Shown: positions 8,793 through 15,589 of the stretch, in pieces
How positions within the stretch are numbered: position 1 is the first letter of the stretch
Layout of the letters: every line of letters begins with the position of its first letter
Source of the DNA: SIG440 sp045645905
GTDB taxonomy: Bacteria; Bacillota; Clostridia; Monoglobales; Monoglobaceae
DNA: 48,137 nt
Reading direction: 5' to 3'
Assembly: GCA_045645905.1 (NCBI GenBank)
Contig: JAZRJT010000022.1
Coordinates: forward strand, 1-48,137
Notes under the pieces: model-generated
Database searches by the model: none
What the model was told of the DNA's origin: nothing
The model's input: the letters and a program-made list of their open reading frames with translations, nothing else
Made by a program: the position numbers and the translations under genes

Positions 8793-8822
8793 ATGAATAA
8801 GCGGAGAGTGAAAATCAGATGA
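8793..8822 (+). CDS. possible 9-codon upstream ORF coupled to the VanW-family gene
   Basis: ATG at 8793 with AGGTG 5 bp upstream opens a nine-codon frame (MNKRRVKIR) that stops at 8820-8822, overlapping the next start codon as ATGA. It may deliver ribosomes to the main gene or act as a basic leader peptide. With nothing but length, Shine-Dalgarno and overlap to go on, this is tentative. Confidence 0.25.
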   Translation: MNKRRVKIR

Positions 8823-10573
8823 GTGAAAAAAATAAAGATAGTGCCCCCAAGCAAAAAAAGAAGTTATCAAAAGCGGCAGTTGCCCTGATTGCGGCAGTTT
8901 GCGGTTTGGTTTTGATTGCAGGGGGGTTTTTTGTATATTCTGCCGGATATGAGGGGGTTTATCCCCGTGTTGAGACAGCCGGGATTGATATGGGCGGCCT
9001 GTCGCGCGAGGATGTAAAAAACCGTCTTGATATTGAATTTGAAAACATTGGGGCAGACCGCGAAGTTACTTTTGTTTGCGGCGAAAACAGTAAAGAAATC
9101 CTGCTGGCAGACCTTGGTGTCGGGCTGAATAGCGAAAAAATGGCAGAAGATGTTTATTCGACAGGCCGTGAAGGCGGATTTTTCAACAGGGGCATTGCTA
9201 TGCTTTGTGCGATGTTCAAAAAAACCGAGGTTCCGATTTCTGCAAAGGCAGACAATGGTGCACTTGAGGAGCTTATAGGTGAGGTTGCCGGGGAGTTTGA
9301 AATTCCTATGACCGAGACAACCTATGAGGTTGAAGGCAACAGTTTAACACTTATTAAGGGAAACCCGGGCAAAATGGTTGACAGGGAAAAGGCTTTATCG
9401 TTAATGGCGGATGCGTTGATTAACCCCGAAATCGACCGGATTGAACTGAAGATTGAAGATACAGAGCCTAAAACAGTTGATTTGGACACTTTATATGAAG
9501 AGCTTACTCAACCCGTGAAGGATGCAGAATACGCATTTGTGGACGGAGAGGTCAGGGTTATTCCACATAAGGGCGGTATAACTGTTGAAAAAAGCGTGCT
9601 GAAAAATGCACTGAAATCAAATGAGAAGAGGTATACCATTACGGTAAAGGTCCAGCAGCCAAAGCACACAGCCAAAGCCCTTGAGGAGATGCTGTTTCGT
9701 GATGTTATGGCGTCATATTCTTCGGACTTTTCAACAAGCTCGGCATCACGTGCAAGTAATGTCAAGCTTACAGCAAGCCGTATTAACGGATATATTCTTA
9801 TGCCCGGGGATGTATTTTCGTATGATAAAACCGTAGGCAGACGAACAGCCGCCAACGGGTACAAGGAGGCAGGAGTTTACATAGGCAACAAGGTGGAATC
9901 GGGTATCGGCGGCGGTATTTGCCAGACCTCGTCAACCCTTTACTGTGCTGCACTTTATGCCAATCTTGAAATTGTTCAGCGCACATCACATTCTTTGCCG
10001 GTGGCATATGTTCCTGCAGGGATGGATGCAACAATTGCTGAAGGATATATAGATTTAAAAATCAAAAACAACACAGAATATCCGGTGAAAATCCGTGCAA
10101 CTGTAAACGGAAGAAAGCTTACCTGTGAATTTCTGGGAGTCAAGGACCCTGATATGAAGGTTGAAATTGTGAATTCCACAACCGCTGTCCTTGAGCCTGA
10201 AACTGAGATGATTGAAAACCCGGAACTGCCGACAGGATACAAAAAAATAATCAGTAAGGGTGCAAAGGGCTATCGTGTGGCATCAAAGCGAATTGTAAAG
10301 GCAAAGGGAGAAATCGTTAAGGAAGAAAAACTCACCGGCAGTGTTTATCATGCGACAAATAACGAGATAGAGATTAATCCTGCCGATAAGGATACGTCGC
10401 CTGACTTACTTAAGGTTTATGTTGAGGAAGAATATAAAGCCGAGCAGGAAAAACTGAAGCAAGAGGAAGAAAAGGCAGAACTCCCCGAAGCTGTTGAAAC
10501 TCAGGGCGAGGAAGAAGAGGAGCCTGTTGCTGAAGTTGCGACAGAGCCACGGGAAGAAGAAAAAACTGAATAA
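8819..10573 (+). CDS. VanW family protein with peptidoglycan-binding-like and G5 domains
   Basis: A 584-residue membrane-anchored envelope protein. After a basic start there is one transmembrane segment (about residues 20-42), so the bulk lies outside the cell. Residues about 60-260 hold two repeats of the YoaR-type putative peptidoglycan-binding domain. The VanW domain follows (about 300-430), with the signature FSYDKTVGRRTAANGYKEAG and GIGGGICQTSSTLY. A G5-like domain comes after it (about 445-520, EMIENPELPTGYKKIISKGA). The last 60 residues are a Glu/Lys-rich disordered tail. VanW occurs near vancomycin-resistance genes in some species, but this architecture is a common clostridial wall protein and does not indicate resistance. 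A weak GGAGAG lies about 11 bp before the ATG. Function is unknown beyond wall binding. Confidence 0.88.
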   Translation: MSEKNKDSAPKQKKKLSKAAVALIAAVCGLVLIAGGFFVYSAGYEGVYPRVETAGIDMGGLSREDVKNRLDIEFENIGADREVTFVCGENSKEILLADLGVGLNSEKMAEDVYSTGREGGFFNRGIAMLCAMFKKTEVPISAKADNGALEELIGEVAGEFEIPMTETTYEVEGNSLTLIKGNPGKMVDREKALSLMADALINPEIDRIELKIEDTEPKTVDLDTLYEELTQPVKDAEYAFVDGEVRVIPHKGGITVEKSVLKNALKSNEKRYTITVKVQQPKHTAKALEEMLFRDVMASYSSDFSTSSASRASNVKLTASRINGYILMPGDVFSYDKTVGRRTAANGYKEAGVYIGNKVESGIGGGICQTSSTLYCAALYANLEIVQRTSHSLPVAYVPAGMDATIAEGYIDLKIKNNTEYPVKIRATVNGRKLTCEFLGVKDPDMKVEIVNSTTAVLEPETEMIENPELPTGYKKIISKGAKGYRVASKRIVKAKGEIVKEEKLTGSVYHATNNEIEINPADKDTSPDLLKVYVEEEYKAEQEKLKQEEEKAELPEAVETQGEEEEEPVAEVATEPREEEKTE

Positions 10574-10577
10574 TTTA

Positions 10578-10621
10578 AATGCAGATTGAAAATTTTGTTT
10601 TCAATCTGCATTAATTTTCTG
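10578..10621. terminator. bidirectional terminator between the VanW-family gene and the amidase gene
   Basis: AATGCAGATTGAAAA pairs with TTTTCAATCTGCATT around a short loop, followed by AATTTTCTGTTTTTT on the plus strand, between two convergent genes. Confidence 0.8.
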
Positions 10622-10631
10622 TTTTTTACCA

Positions 10632-11192
10632 TCAGGGCCGAGGCGGACCCACGGAATTTACGATGCCGTCAAAAATTGCGGCGGCGACGGCACGTTGCCA
10701 CGCAGGGCTGTTGAGGTTAAGCGCTTCGGTCGCGTTGGTAAGATAGCCAAGCTCTACTAATACGGCAGGCATATTTGTTCGTCTGAGTACTGCAAAGTTT
10801 GCCTGCATAACACCGCGGTTTCTGGAGCCAAGCTCGGAAGAAATCGAGTCAACTATAGACTGTGCCAGACGTTCGGAAGTTCCGCCAAGACGGTAAACGT
10901 ATCCCTCAACACCGCTTGCGGCAGGATTTGTCGAGCTGTTGGTGTGGATGCTTATAAAATAATCCGCACCCCAGTTGTTGGCGGTTTGTGCACGGCTTCG
11001 CAGGTCAGCGTTTTTGTCAGCCAGAACGTTTTCGTCACTTGTAGTGCGATAAAGTCTTACATCATAGCCTGCATCACGCAAAAGTCGTGCAAGCTCCAGC
11101 GAAACGTTAAGATTGACAAATTCTTCGGTAACACCGTTGCCTACAGCGCCGGGGTCGGGCCCGCCGTGACCCGGGTCGATAAATATTTTCAT
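10632..11192 (-). CDS. N-acetylmuramoyl-L-alanine amidase (Amidase_3 family)
   Basis: Zinc amidase that cuts the bond between MurNAc and the first L-Ala of the peptide stem. The 186 residues are a bare Amidase_3 domain. FIDPGHGG carries the first ligand His9, TEE (Glu24) the second, SIHTN (His83) the third, and VELGYLTN the catalytic Glu147. No signal peptide or wall-binding repeats are present from the ATG at 11192, so the protein as read has no obvious export route. Such stand-alone forms occur in sporulation (CwlD-like, but without its signal anchor), in mother-cell lysis and in phage. GGGAG lies about 12 bp upstream. The frame could extend 14 codons upstream to an ATG at 11234, which adds no convincing signal sequence. 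Confidence 0.9.
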   Translation of the reverse strand: MKIFIDPGHGGPDPGAVGNGVTEEFVNLNVSLELARLLRDAGYDVRLYRTTSDENVLADKNADLRSRAQTANNWGADYFISIHTNSSTNPAASGVEGYVYRLGGTSERLAQSIVDSISSELGSRNRGVMQANFAVLRRTNMPAVLVELGYLTNATEALNLNSPAWQRAVAAAIFDGIVNSVGPPRP

Positions 11193-11393
11193 AAGGAAAT
11201 CACGCTCCCATTTGCAGTATATGTAGAAAACCATCAGTTTGTTCGTTTGAAATCAGGTGTGGTACTCGGGTAAAAAATCTTTTAGATAATTGTAATGTGG
11301 TTGTAATAGCTTTGTAACAATTATATGTTATACTCAAAATACAAAGTGGGGAAAATCCCTGTTTTTTGCATATTGGTTGTAAGGAGAATTATT

Positions 11394-11876
11394 ATGAAAA
11401 AGATCTATATAGCTATTTTGGTTGTGGCAGTTTTGCTGCTGGGACAGATAGGAGTTTTTGCGGCGCCCGACACATTGCCCGTTGATGCGGCAGGCAATTC
11501 AACAGGTCTGGTGGTTGTTACAAAGCCTCAAAACCCCAAGGACTCAACCTTTGATGAGTCATATATTATTTCGGGCTATGGCAAGGAGGGCACAAATGTT
11601 GCCCTTTACGGATACAATCCTGAAACCGATTTGTACGAAAAGTATTACAGCGAAATGAAATATATTGATGAAAAGGGTGCGTCTCAGGTGCTGAGAACTG
11701 CGTCCGAAACTACCATCGGCACATCAGGGCTTTTTATGAACACAATTACACTTGCTCAGGGCGAAAACACCATTTTGGTCCGTGCTGAAAATGGCGAAAA
11801 TGTTCAGCTTATGAAATTGTCGGTTACAAAGTATAATTACAATATTATTGACTTAATCAAATCGTTGACAGACTAA
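11394..11876 (+). CDS. small exported protein of unknown function, Ig-like
   Basis: A 160-residue protein with a clear signal peptide (basic KK, hydrophobic AILVVAVLLLGQIGVFA, cleavage after Ala about residue 23). The mature part contains a segment (GLFMNTITLAQGENTILVRAENG) whose alternation and closing motif resemble bacterial Ig-like or cadherin-like repeats, so a beta-sandwich is likely. I do not recognise a named family. AAGGAG lies 7 bp before the ATG at 11394, which settles the start; the frame is open further upstream but without a signal. It is followed by its own terminator and then by the yycH-like gene, so it is probably monocistronic. Confidence 0.75.
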   Translation: MKKIYIAILVVAVLLLGQIGVFAAPDTLPVDAAGNSTGLVVVTKPQNPKDSTFDESYIISGYGKEGTNVALYGYNPETDLYEKYYSEMKYIDEKGASQVLRTASETTIGTSGLFMNTITLAQGENTILVRAENGENVQLMKLSVTKYNYNIIDLIKSLTD

Positions 11877-11908
11877 AAATCTTTGATTGGGTCGCACTAA
11901 GCAAATTT

Positions 11909-11936
11909 AAGGACGACCTTTTGGACGTCCTTTTTT
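11909..11936 (+). terminator. intrinsic terminator of the small exported protein gene
   Basis: AAGGACGACC, loop TTTT, GGACGTCCTT (one mismatch), then a run of T. Confidence 0.85.
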
Positions 11937-11974
11937 GGTTTAAGAGAGACTGATTTAGAAGGAGGGGTGCTGTT

Positions 11975-13384
11975 GTGAAAAAATTTACCCGCGATGAAAG
12001 AAATGCGATGATTGAAAAAGGCAAAACGGTGATTATAGTTTTGCTTTGCTTGTGTTGTCTGTATCTTTTAATGTCTGTGCTTGACCTTTATAAGGGACAG
12101 GTTTCAATCGGGACATTCTTCTGGGGGGCAGAAAATACAGCAGGGCTTTCGCAAGGTGCCGACAACCCAACCCAGAATGTTGTGAATACCTTCTGGCAGC
12201 TTTCACAGCCAGAGAAGATTTTGGTGATTTCGGGAAATGACAGAAGAATTGCAGAAAAATCAGATAATGACTATCAACAACTTATCGAAAGAATCAATGT
12301 AACAATGCGTGATATATACTCTGTCAAGGCGGCGGATATTCTTGCATCAAATGAAGAACAATGGAAGGCCTGCCTGACGGGTGATGCGGTTTATGTAAAA
12401 TTTACGGCACCAAGAACTACGGACTTTGAGGGCTTGTTTTATGGTGTGAAGGACAGCGGGCTCAGTCGTGCGTTGGAAAGCTGCGGCGAAATTGTGTTTG
12501 TGCCCGACAAAGAGTTAAAATCATTGCTGAGTGTATATGTTAAGGATGCAAAGAACGACAAAATTGTAAGGATGAATATGCAAACAGACACCGAGGTTTT
12601 TAAAAAAGCAATAGGTGATTCGGTTGACAGTGGTCGTGAGTTTAGTTTTGGCTTTGAGCTTGAAGGTGAAAAAGGTAGTCTTACTTCTATGTTTGTTGTG
12701 CCGACGGGCGAGGTTGAGGCAAGTAATATTGTGATAAATGTTCCGCGTATTTATAAAAGCGGAATAAGCTTTACCAAAGCGACCGAAGTAACAACAGGAC
12801 TGATAAATATATTCGGTTATAACCCCAATACCGTGCGTCAATATGAAAATACCGACGGAGCGCTGATTTATGTTGGCGAAACAGGCAGTCTTAGCCTTCA
12901 TCCTCACGGACAGATTGAATATAAAGCCCTTGGCGAAAACGAGGGTGTTCCCATTGCTAAAGGCGGCTCGGGCTCTGCATCGGCATATTCGGTGGTTGCG
13001 GGGCTTTCGGAGGTTATTGAAAAAATCAGCAATCTCAGCGGTGTTAAAGAAGAAAAGCATCATGCCCAGCTGAGAATTACAGATTTTAGTCAGGACGGTA
13101 TGAAGTTTGATTATTTTGTAGACGGAGCACGTGTTTCGATAGGCAACGATTCGGCTGTTTCGGCTGTTATAAAAAACGGCGTTCTTGTGGAATTTAAGAT
13201 GCATATAAAGGCTATTGAAAAAACCGAAGATACTGCTAAGGTTCCTTCTGTACTGACCGCGGTGAAGGATTATCTTGCTAAAAATCCACGCACAGAGTCG
13301 GTAGGTAGCGAAGGGCTGATTTATATATATTGTGGCGATGACAATGAAACCTCTGCGGTTTGGGACATTCAGGGGGAGAGTTAG
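11975..13384 (+). CDS. yycH: YycH-like two-component regulatory membrane protein
   Basis: In Bacillus and relatives YycH (WalH), together with YycI, binds the WalK sensor kinase and tunes cell-wall metabolism. This 469-residue protein has a short cytoplasmic N-terminus, one transmembrane helix (about residues 17-38, VIIVLLCLCCLYLLMSVLDLY) and a large extracytoplasmic part with the mixed alpha/beta composition of YycH. Assignment rests on topology, size and the adjacent yycI rather than on strong sequence motifs. The start is GTG at 11975, with AAGGAGGGG about 9 bp upstream. The gene abuts yycI (stop TAG directly followed by ATG). No walR or walK lies nearby, unlike the Bacillus operon, so the partner kinase must be elsewhere or different. 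Confidence 0.65.
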   Translation: MKKFTRDERNAMIEKGKTVIIVLLCLCCLYLLMSVLDLYKGQVSIGTFFWGAENTAGLSQGADNPTQNVVNTFWQLSQPEKILVISGNDRRIAEKSDNDYQQLIERINVTMRDIYSVKAADILASNEEQWKACLTGDAVYVKFTAPRTTDFEGLFYGVKDSGLSRALESCGEIVFVPDKELKSLLSVYVKDAKNDKIVRMNMQTDTEVFKKAIGDSVDSGREFSFGFELEGEKGSLTSMFVVPTGEVEASNIVINVPRIYKSGISFTKATEVTTGLINIFGYNPNTVRQYENTDGALIYVGETGSLSLHPHGQIEYKALGENEGVPIAKGGSGSASAYSVVAGLSEVIEKISNLSGVKEEKHHAQLRITDFSQDGMKFDYFVDGARVSIGNDSAVSAVIKNGVLVEFKMHIKAIEKTEDTAKVPSVLTAVKDYLAKNPRTESVGSEGLIYIYCGDDNETSAVWDIQGES

Positions 13385-14227
13385 ATGGATTTAAGAAGAA
13401 TGAAGACGGTTTTTATTCTTGTACTTGCGGCGATTAATATTATGCTGCTGTGCTTTTTATATGGTGCAAGAAATTATGAAAAGGAAGAAAAAAGGATTAT
13501 GGTAAACAATGTTTCCTCACTTCTTGCCGGGAATATGATATACCTTCCCGAGACGGTACAGATTCCTGACTCGCCCGACATTTATAACTTTTATCTTGAA
13601 AAGATGTTTGGCAGCAACCATGATATGATAGTTAAATTCCTTGGCGAAGAATATACCGAACAGAGTGCGGGCACATATAAAAGCGATGCGGGAACCTTGA
13701 TGGTTGAGGGTGACGAATTTAAGTTTTATAAAACACAGCTACATGGTTCGGTAAGTGATTTTTCACCTGAGAACATCGAAAAGCTTTGTCGGGATGAAAT
13801 GAAGACATTTGGTATGATGCACGAGGCGTACGAATTTAATGGCTTTAATCTTGTTGATCAGGGTACGCGTGCCATATTCACAGTGAAAAAAGATAAATCT
13901 GAGTTTTTTGATGCGTATATTTCGTTTGATATATCAAGCATGGGAATTTATGCCATTTCGGGACGAAATATAATTTCGGGGATGAGCGTGTCAGGAGGAA
14001 CAAGCCCATATTTTAATGTTGTCAGCATCTTAGCTGACCTTGTGAAATGCGACCGTCTTGAAAAGAACACAGCCCACAGAATTGTCAGCATAAAGCCCGG
14101 ATATTATATAGGCAAAACCGCCGAAAGCTATTGCAACATCCTTGCGATTCCCGTATGGCAGATTGCAACAGACCGTGGCCTTATTTTGCACTATGATGCC
14201 CGAAACGGAAGTGAAATAATTGAGTAG
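13385..14227 (+). CDS. yycI: YycI-like regulatory membrane protein
   Basis: A 280-residue protein starting MDLRRMKTVFILVLAAINIML. This matches the conserved YycI beginning (MDW-R-K-T-hydrophobic) with a single N-terminal transmembrane helix at about residues 7-25, followed by an extracytoplasmic domain. In known systems YycI pairs with YycH through the membrane helices and extracellular domains to regulate WalK. It starts on the base after the yycH stop codon, with GGGGGAGAG as ribosome binding site, so the two are translationally coupled, which supports the pair assignment. The last 60 residues (IVSIKPGYYIGKTAESY, then WQIATDRG) fit the family's C-terminal PepSY-like lobe. Confidence 0.7.
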   Translation: MDLRRMKTVFILVLAAINIMLLCFLYGARNYEKEEKRIMVNNVSSLLAGNMIYLPETVQIPDSPDIYNFYLEKMFGSNHDMIVKFLGEEYTEQSAGTYKSDAGTLMVEGDEFKFYKTQLHGSVSDFSPENIEKLCRDEMKTFGMMHEAYEFNGFNLVDQGTRAIFTVKKDKSEFFDAYISFDISSMGIYAISGRNIISGMSVSGGTSPYFNVVSILADLVKCDRLEKNTAHRIVSIKPGYYIGKTAESYCNILAIPVWQIATDRGLILHYDARNGSEIIE

Positions 14228-14238
14228 GAGAAAATGGT

Positions 14239-15249
14239 ATGAATGATTTTAATAATGGTGAAATTGTAATATATCAGAACAATGACGGCAGTATGAAGAT
14301 AGATGTGAAGTTGGAAGATGATACGGTCTGGCTTTCACAACAACAGATGGCAGAGCTGTTTCAGACTTCTCGTACTAATGTTGTAGAGCATATAAAAAAC
14401 ATATATGCCGAAGGTGAGTTAGATGAAAATTCAACCTGTCGGGATTTCCGACAGGTTCGACTTGAGGGTACAAGAGAGGTCGCAAGAAGTATTCCACATT
14501 ATAATCTGGATATGATAATTTCATTAGGATACAGAGTAAAATCCGTAATTGCTACTCGTTTTAGACAATGGGCAACAGAGCGAATTAAAGAATATATGAT
14601 AAAAGGCTTTACAATGGATGATGAACGCCTGAAAAATCTAGGCGGCGGAAACTATTGGAAAGAGCTTCTTGATAGAATCAGAGATATCCGCTCATCCGAA
14701 AAAGTGCTTTATCGTCAGGTGCTTGATTTATATGCAACAAGTGTTGACTATGATCCCAAAAGAACAGAATCAATTACTTTCTTTAAAATTGTACAGAATA
14801 AATTGCATTATGCCGCACACGGACATACTGCTGCCGAGGTGATTTTTGAACGAGCCGACAGCGAAAAGCCGTTTATGGGATTAACTTCATTTACTGGTAA
14901 TATGCCAACTGCGAAAGATATAAAGATTGCCAAAAATTATCTTGAAGCAGATGAATTAAAGGTGCTTAACAACTTGGTTTCAGGATATTTTGATTTTGCA
15001 GAAATTCAAGCTATGCGAAAAAAGCCTATGTATATGAAGGACTACATAACTCAGCTTGACAACATTTTGGGTTCAACAGGCGAAAAACTTTTGACAGATG
15101 CAGGGAAAATCAGCCACGAACACGCTATGGAAAAAGCAGTGGCAGAATACAGAAAGTATCAGGAAAAGACATTGACCGATGTTGAAAAGGCTTATCTTGA
15201 AACAATAAAAATGTTGAATGATAAAACAAACACAAAGAAAAAAGATTGA
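14239..15249 (+). CDS. RhuM family protein (virulence RhuM domain)
   Basis: A 336-residue member of the RhuM family, named after a gene in the Salmonella SPI-3 island and common in accessory regions of bacterial genomes; biochemical role unknown. The N-terminal part (about 1-110) contains the family signature VWLSQQQMAELFQTSRTNV, resembling a helix-turn-helix, and HYNLDMIISLGYRVKS. The middle has FFKIVQNKLHYAAHGHTAAEVI, similar to the segment shared with Fic/Doc-associated proteins. The C-terminal end is helical and charged. AGGAG lies 8 bp before the ATG, and the gene begins 11 bp after yycI in the same direction, so it could be read from the yycH promoter. An orphan accessory gene behind housekeeping genes suggests acquisition by transfer. 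Confidence 0.9.
   Translation: MNDFNNGEIVIYQNNDGSMKIDVKLEDDTVWLSQQQMAELFQTSRTNVVEHIKNIYAEGELDENSTCRDFRQVRLEGTREVARSIPHYNLDMIISLGYRVKSVIATRFRQWATERIKEYMIKGFTMDDERLKNLGGGNYWKELLDRIRDIRSSEKVLYRQVLDLYATSVDYDPKRTESITFFKIVQNKLHYAAHGHTAAEVIFERADSEKPFMGLTSFTGNMPTAKDIKIAKNYLEADELKVLNNLVSGYFDFAEIQAMRKKPMYMKDYITQLDNILGSTGEKLLTDAGKISHEHAMEKAVAEYRKYQEKTLTDVEKAYLETIKMLNDKTNTKKKD
14433..14457 (+). repeat. perfect 10-bp inverted repeat inside the RhuM gene
   Basis: AACCTGTCGG, 5-nt spacer, CCGACAGGTT within codons for the segment STCRDFRQVRL. It would form a stable GC-rich hairpin in the mRNA. No T-run follows, so it is not a terminator. Confidence 0.8.
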
Positions 15250-15258
15250 AATTAAAGG

Positions 15259-15291
15259 CTCTGTTACACCAAAATGTGTGGCAGAGTTTTT
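15259..15291 (+). terminator. intrinsic terminator after the RhuM gene
   Basis: CTCTGTTACAC pairs with GTGTGGCAGAG (two G-U) around a 6-nt loop, then TTTTT. Confidence 0.85.
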
Positions 15292-15332
15292 GGTTAATAT
15301 ATTGGCAAAGTAATGAAATTGAGCAAAACATA

Positions 15333-15361
15333 TTGTAAAATTCATAAAACAGTGCTATAAT
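15333..15361 (+). promoter_or_regulatory. sigma-A type promoter of the structured leader and cohesin-domain gene
   Basis: TTGTAA (15333-15338), 17-bp spacer, TATAAT (15356-15361). The expected transcription start, about 7 bp after the -10, falls on 15368-15369, exactly where the first arm of the long leader helix begins. The 340-base stretch between the RhuM gene and the cohesin-domain gene holds a terminator, this promoter and the structured leader. Confidence 0.75.
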
Positions 15362-15437
15362 ATATTATGCTACACTCTTAATTATAATAGGATAAGTGTG
15401 TAAATATGTATATCTTGTGCATAGAGGAGGTACGCTA

Positions 15438-15491
15438 TTGGTAAAAGCGTATTCTCTGACAAACTTCTCTATGCAGATGCAAGTTATATAA
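15438..15491 (+). CDS. putative 17-residue leader peptide inside the structured leader
   Basis: A TTG codon at 15438 preceded at an ideal 7-bp distance by GAGGAGG (15424-15430) opens the frame MVKAYSLTNFSMQMQVI and stops at TAA 15489-15491. That stop codon is the first three bases of the 3' arm of the outer helix, and the ORF spans P3 and the 3' half of P2. A ribosome on it would therefore reshape the leader. No homologue comes to mind. The Shine-Dalgarno and the placement are the evidence; a non-coding role of the GA-rich stretch is the alternative. Confidence 0.4.
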   Translation: MVKAYSLTNFSMQMQVI

Positions 15492-15530
15492 GAGTGTAGC
15501 AACCTTATTGTCGGAGTTGAGCGTTTTTCG

Positions 15531-15566
15531 GTGCATAACTCTGTGATACGGGTTATGCACTTTTTT
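15531..15566 (+). terminator. strong intrinsic terminator in the leader of the cohesin-domain gene
   Basis: GTGCATAACTC pairs with GGGTTATGCAC (11 pairs, one G-U, 8-nt loop), followed by six T. It lies after a promoter and before the gene, so either the upstream RNA is a separate short transcript or the gene is controlled by attenuation. Confidence 0.85.
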
Positions 15567-15589
15567 ATTATGGAGGGATACATATTAAA

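Larger units (their letters stand above)
15369..15567 (+). ncRNA. structured leader RNA or small RNA of unknown class
   Basis: About 200 nt between a promoter and an intrinsic terminator. Outer helix P1: GCTACACTCTTA (15369-15380) with TAAGAGTGTAGC (15489-15500), 12 perfect pairs. P2: CTTG-TGCATAGAG (15414-15426) with CTCTATGCA-GATG-CAAG (15467-15483), 13 pairs plus a 4-nt bulge. P3: TACGCT (15431-15436) with AGCGTA (15446-15451). A terminator follows at 15531-15566, 24 bp before the start codon of the cohesin gene. I compared it by memory with T-box, SAM, lysine, glycine, purine, TPP, c-di-GMP-I/II, THF, ZTP and fluoride riboswitches and with 6S RNA, and it fits none. GAGTT (15514-15518) can pair with AACTC (15537-15541), which would break the terminator stem. 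Confidence 0.6.

Noticed and set aside
8819..10573. Vancomycin resistance determinant
   Set aside because: VanW-domain proteins with G5 and YoaR-like domains are common wall proteins; no vanH, vanA/B, vanX, vanS or vanR is nearby.
10578..10621. Regulatory palindrome near the amidase gene
   Set aside because: Its position between convergent genes and the flanking T/A tracts explain it as a bidirectional terminator.
12521..13204. Long open frame on the minus strand inside the yycH-like gene
   Set aside because: It lies wholly within the coding sequence of the yycH-like gene, which has a strong start and domain logic; the antisense frame encodes low-quality His/Asn/Cys-rich sequence without a Shine-Dalgarno.
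15369..15567. T-box, lysine, c-di-GMP or other known riboswitch
   Set aside because: The leader lacks the T-box GGUGGNACCGCG bulge and the core motifs of the other classes as far as I can recall. Left as unclassified.
15365..15583. Minus-strand frame of about 72 codons over the structured leader
   Set aside because: It has no ribosome binding site, is composed of the inverted repeats of the leader, and opposes a better-supported promoter.
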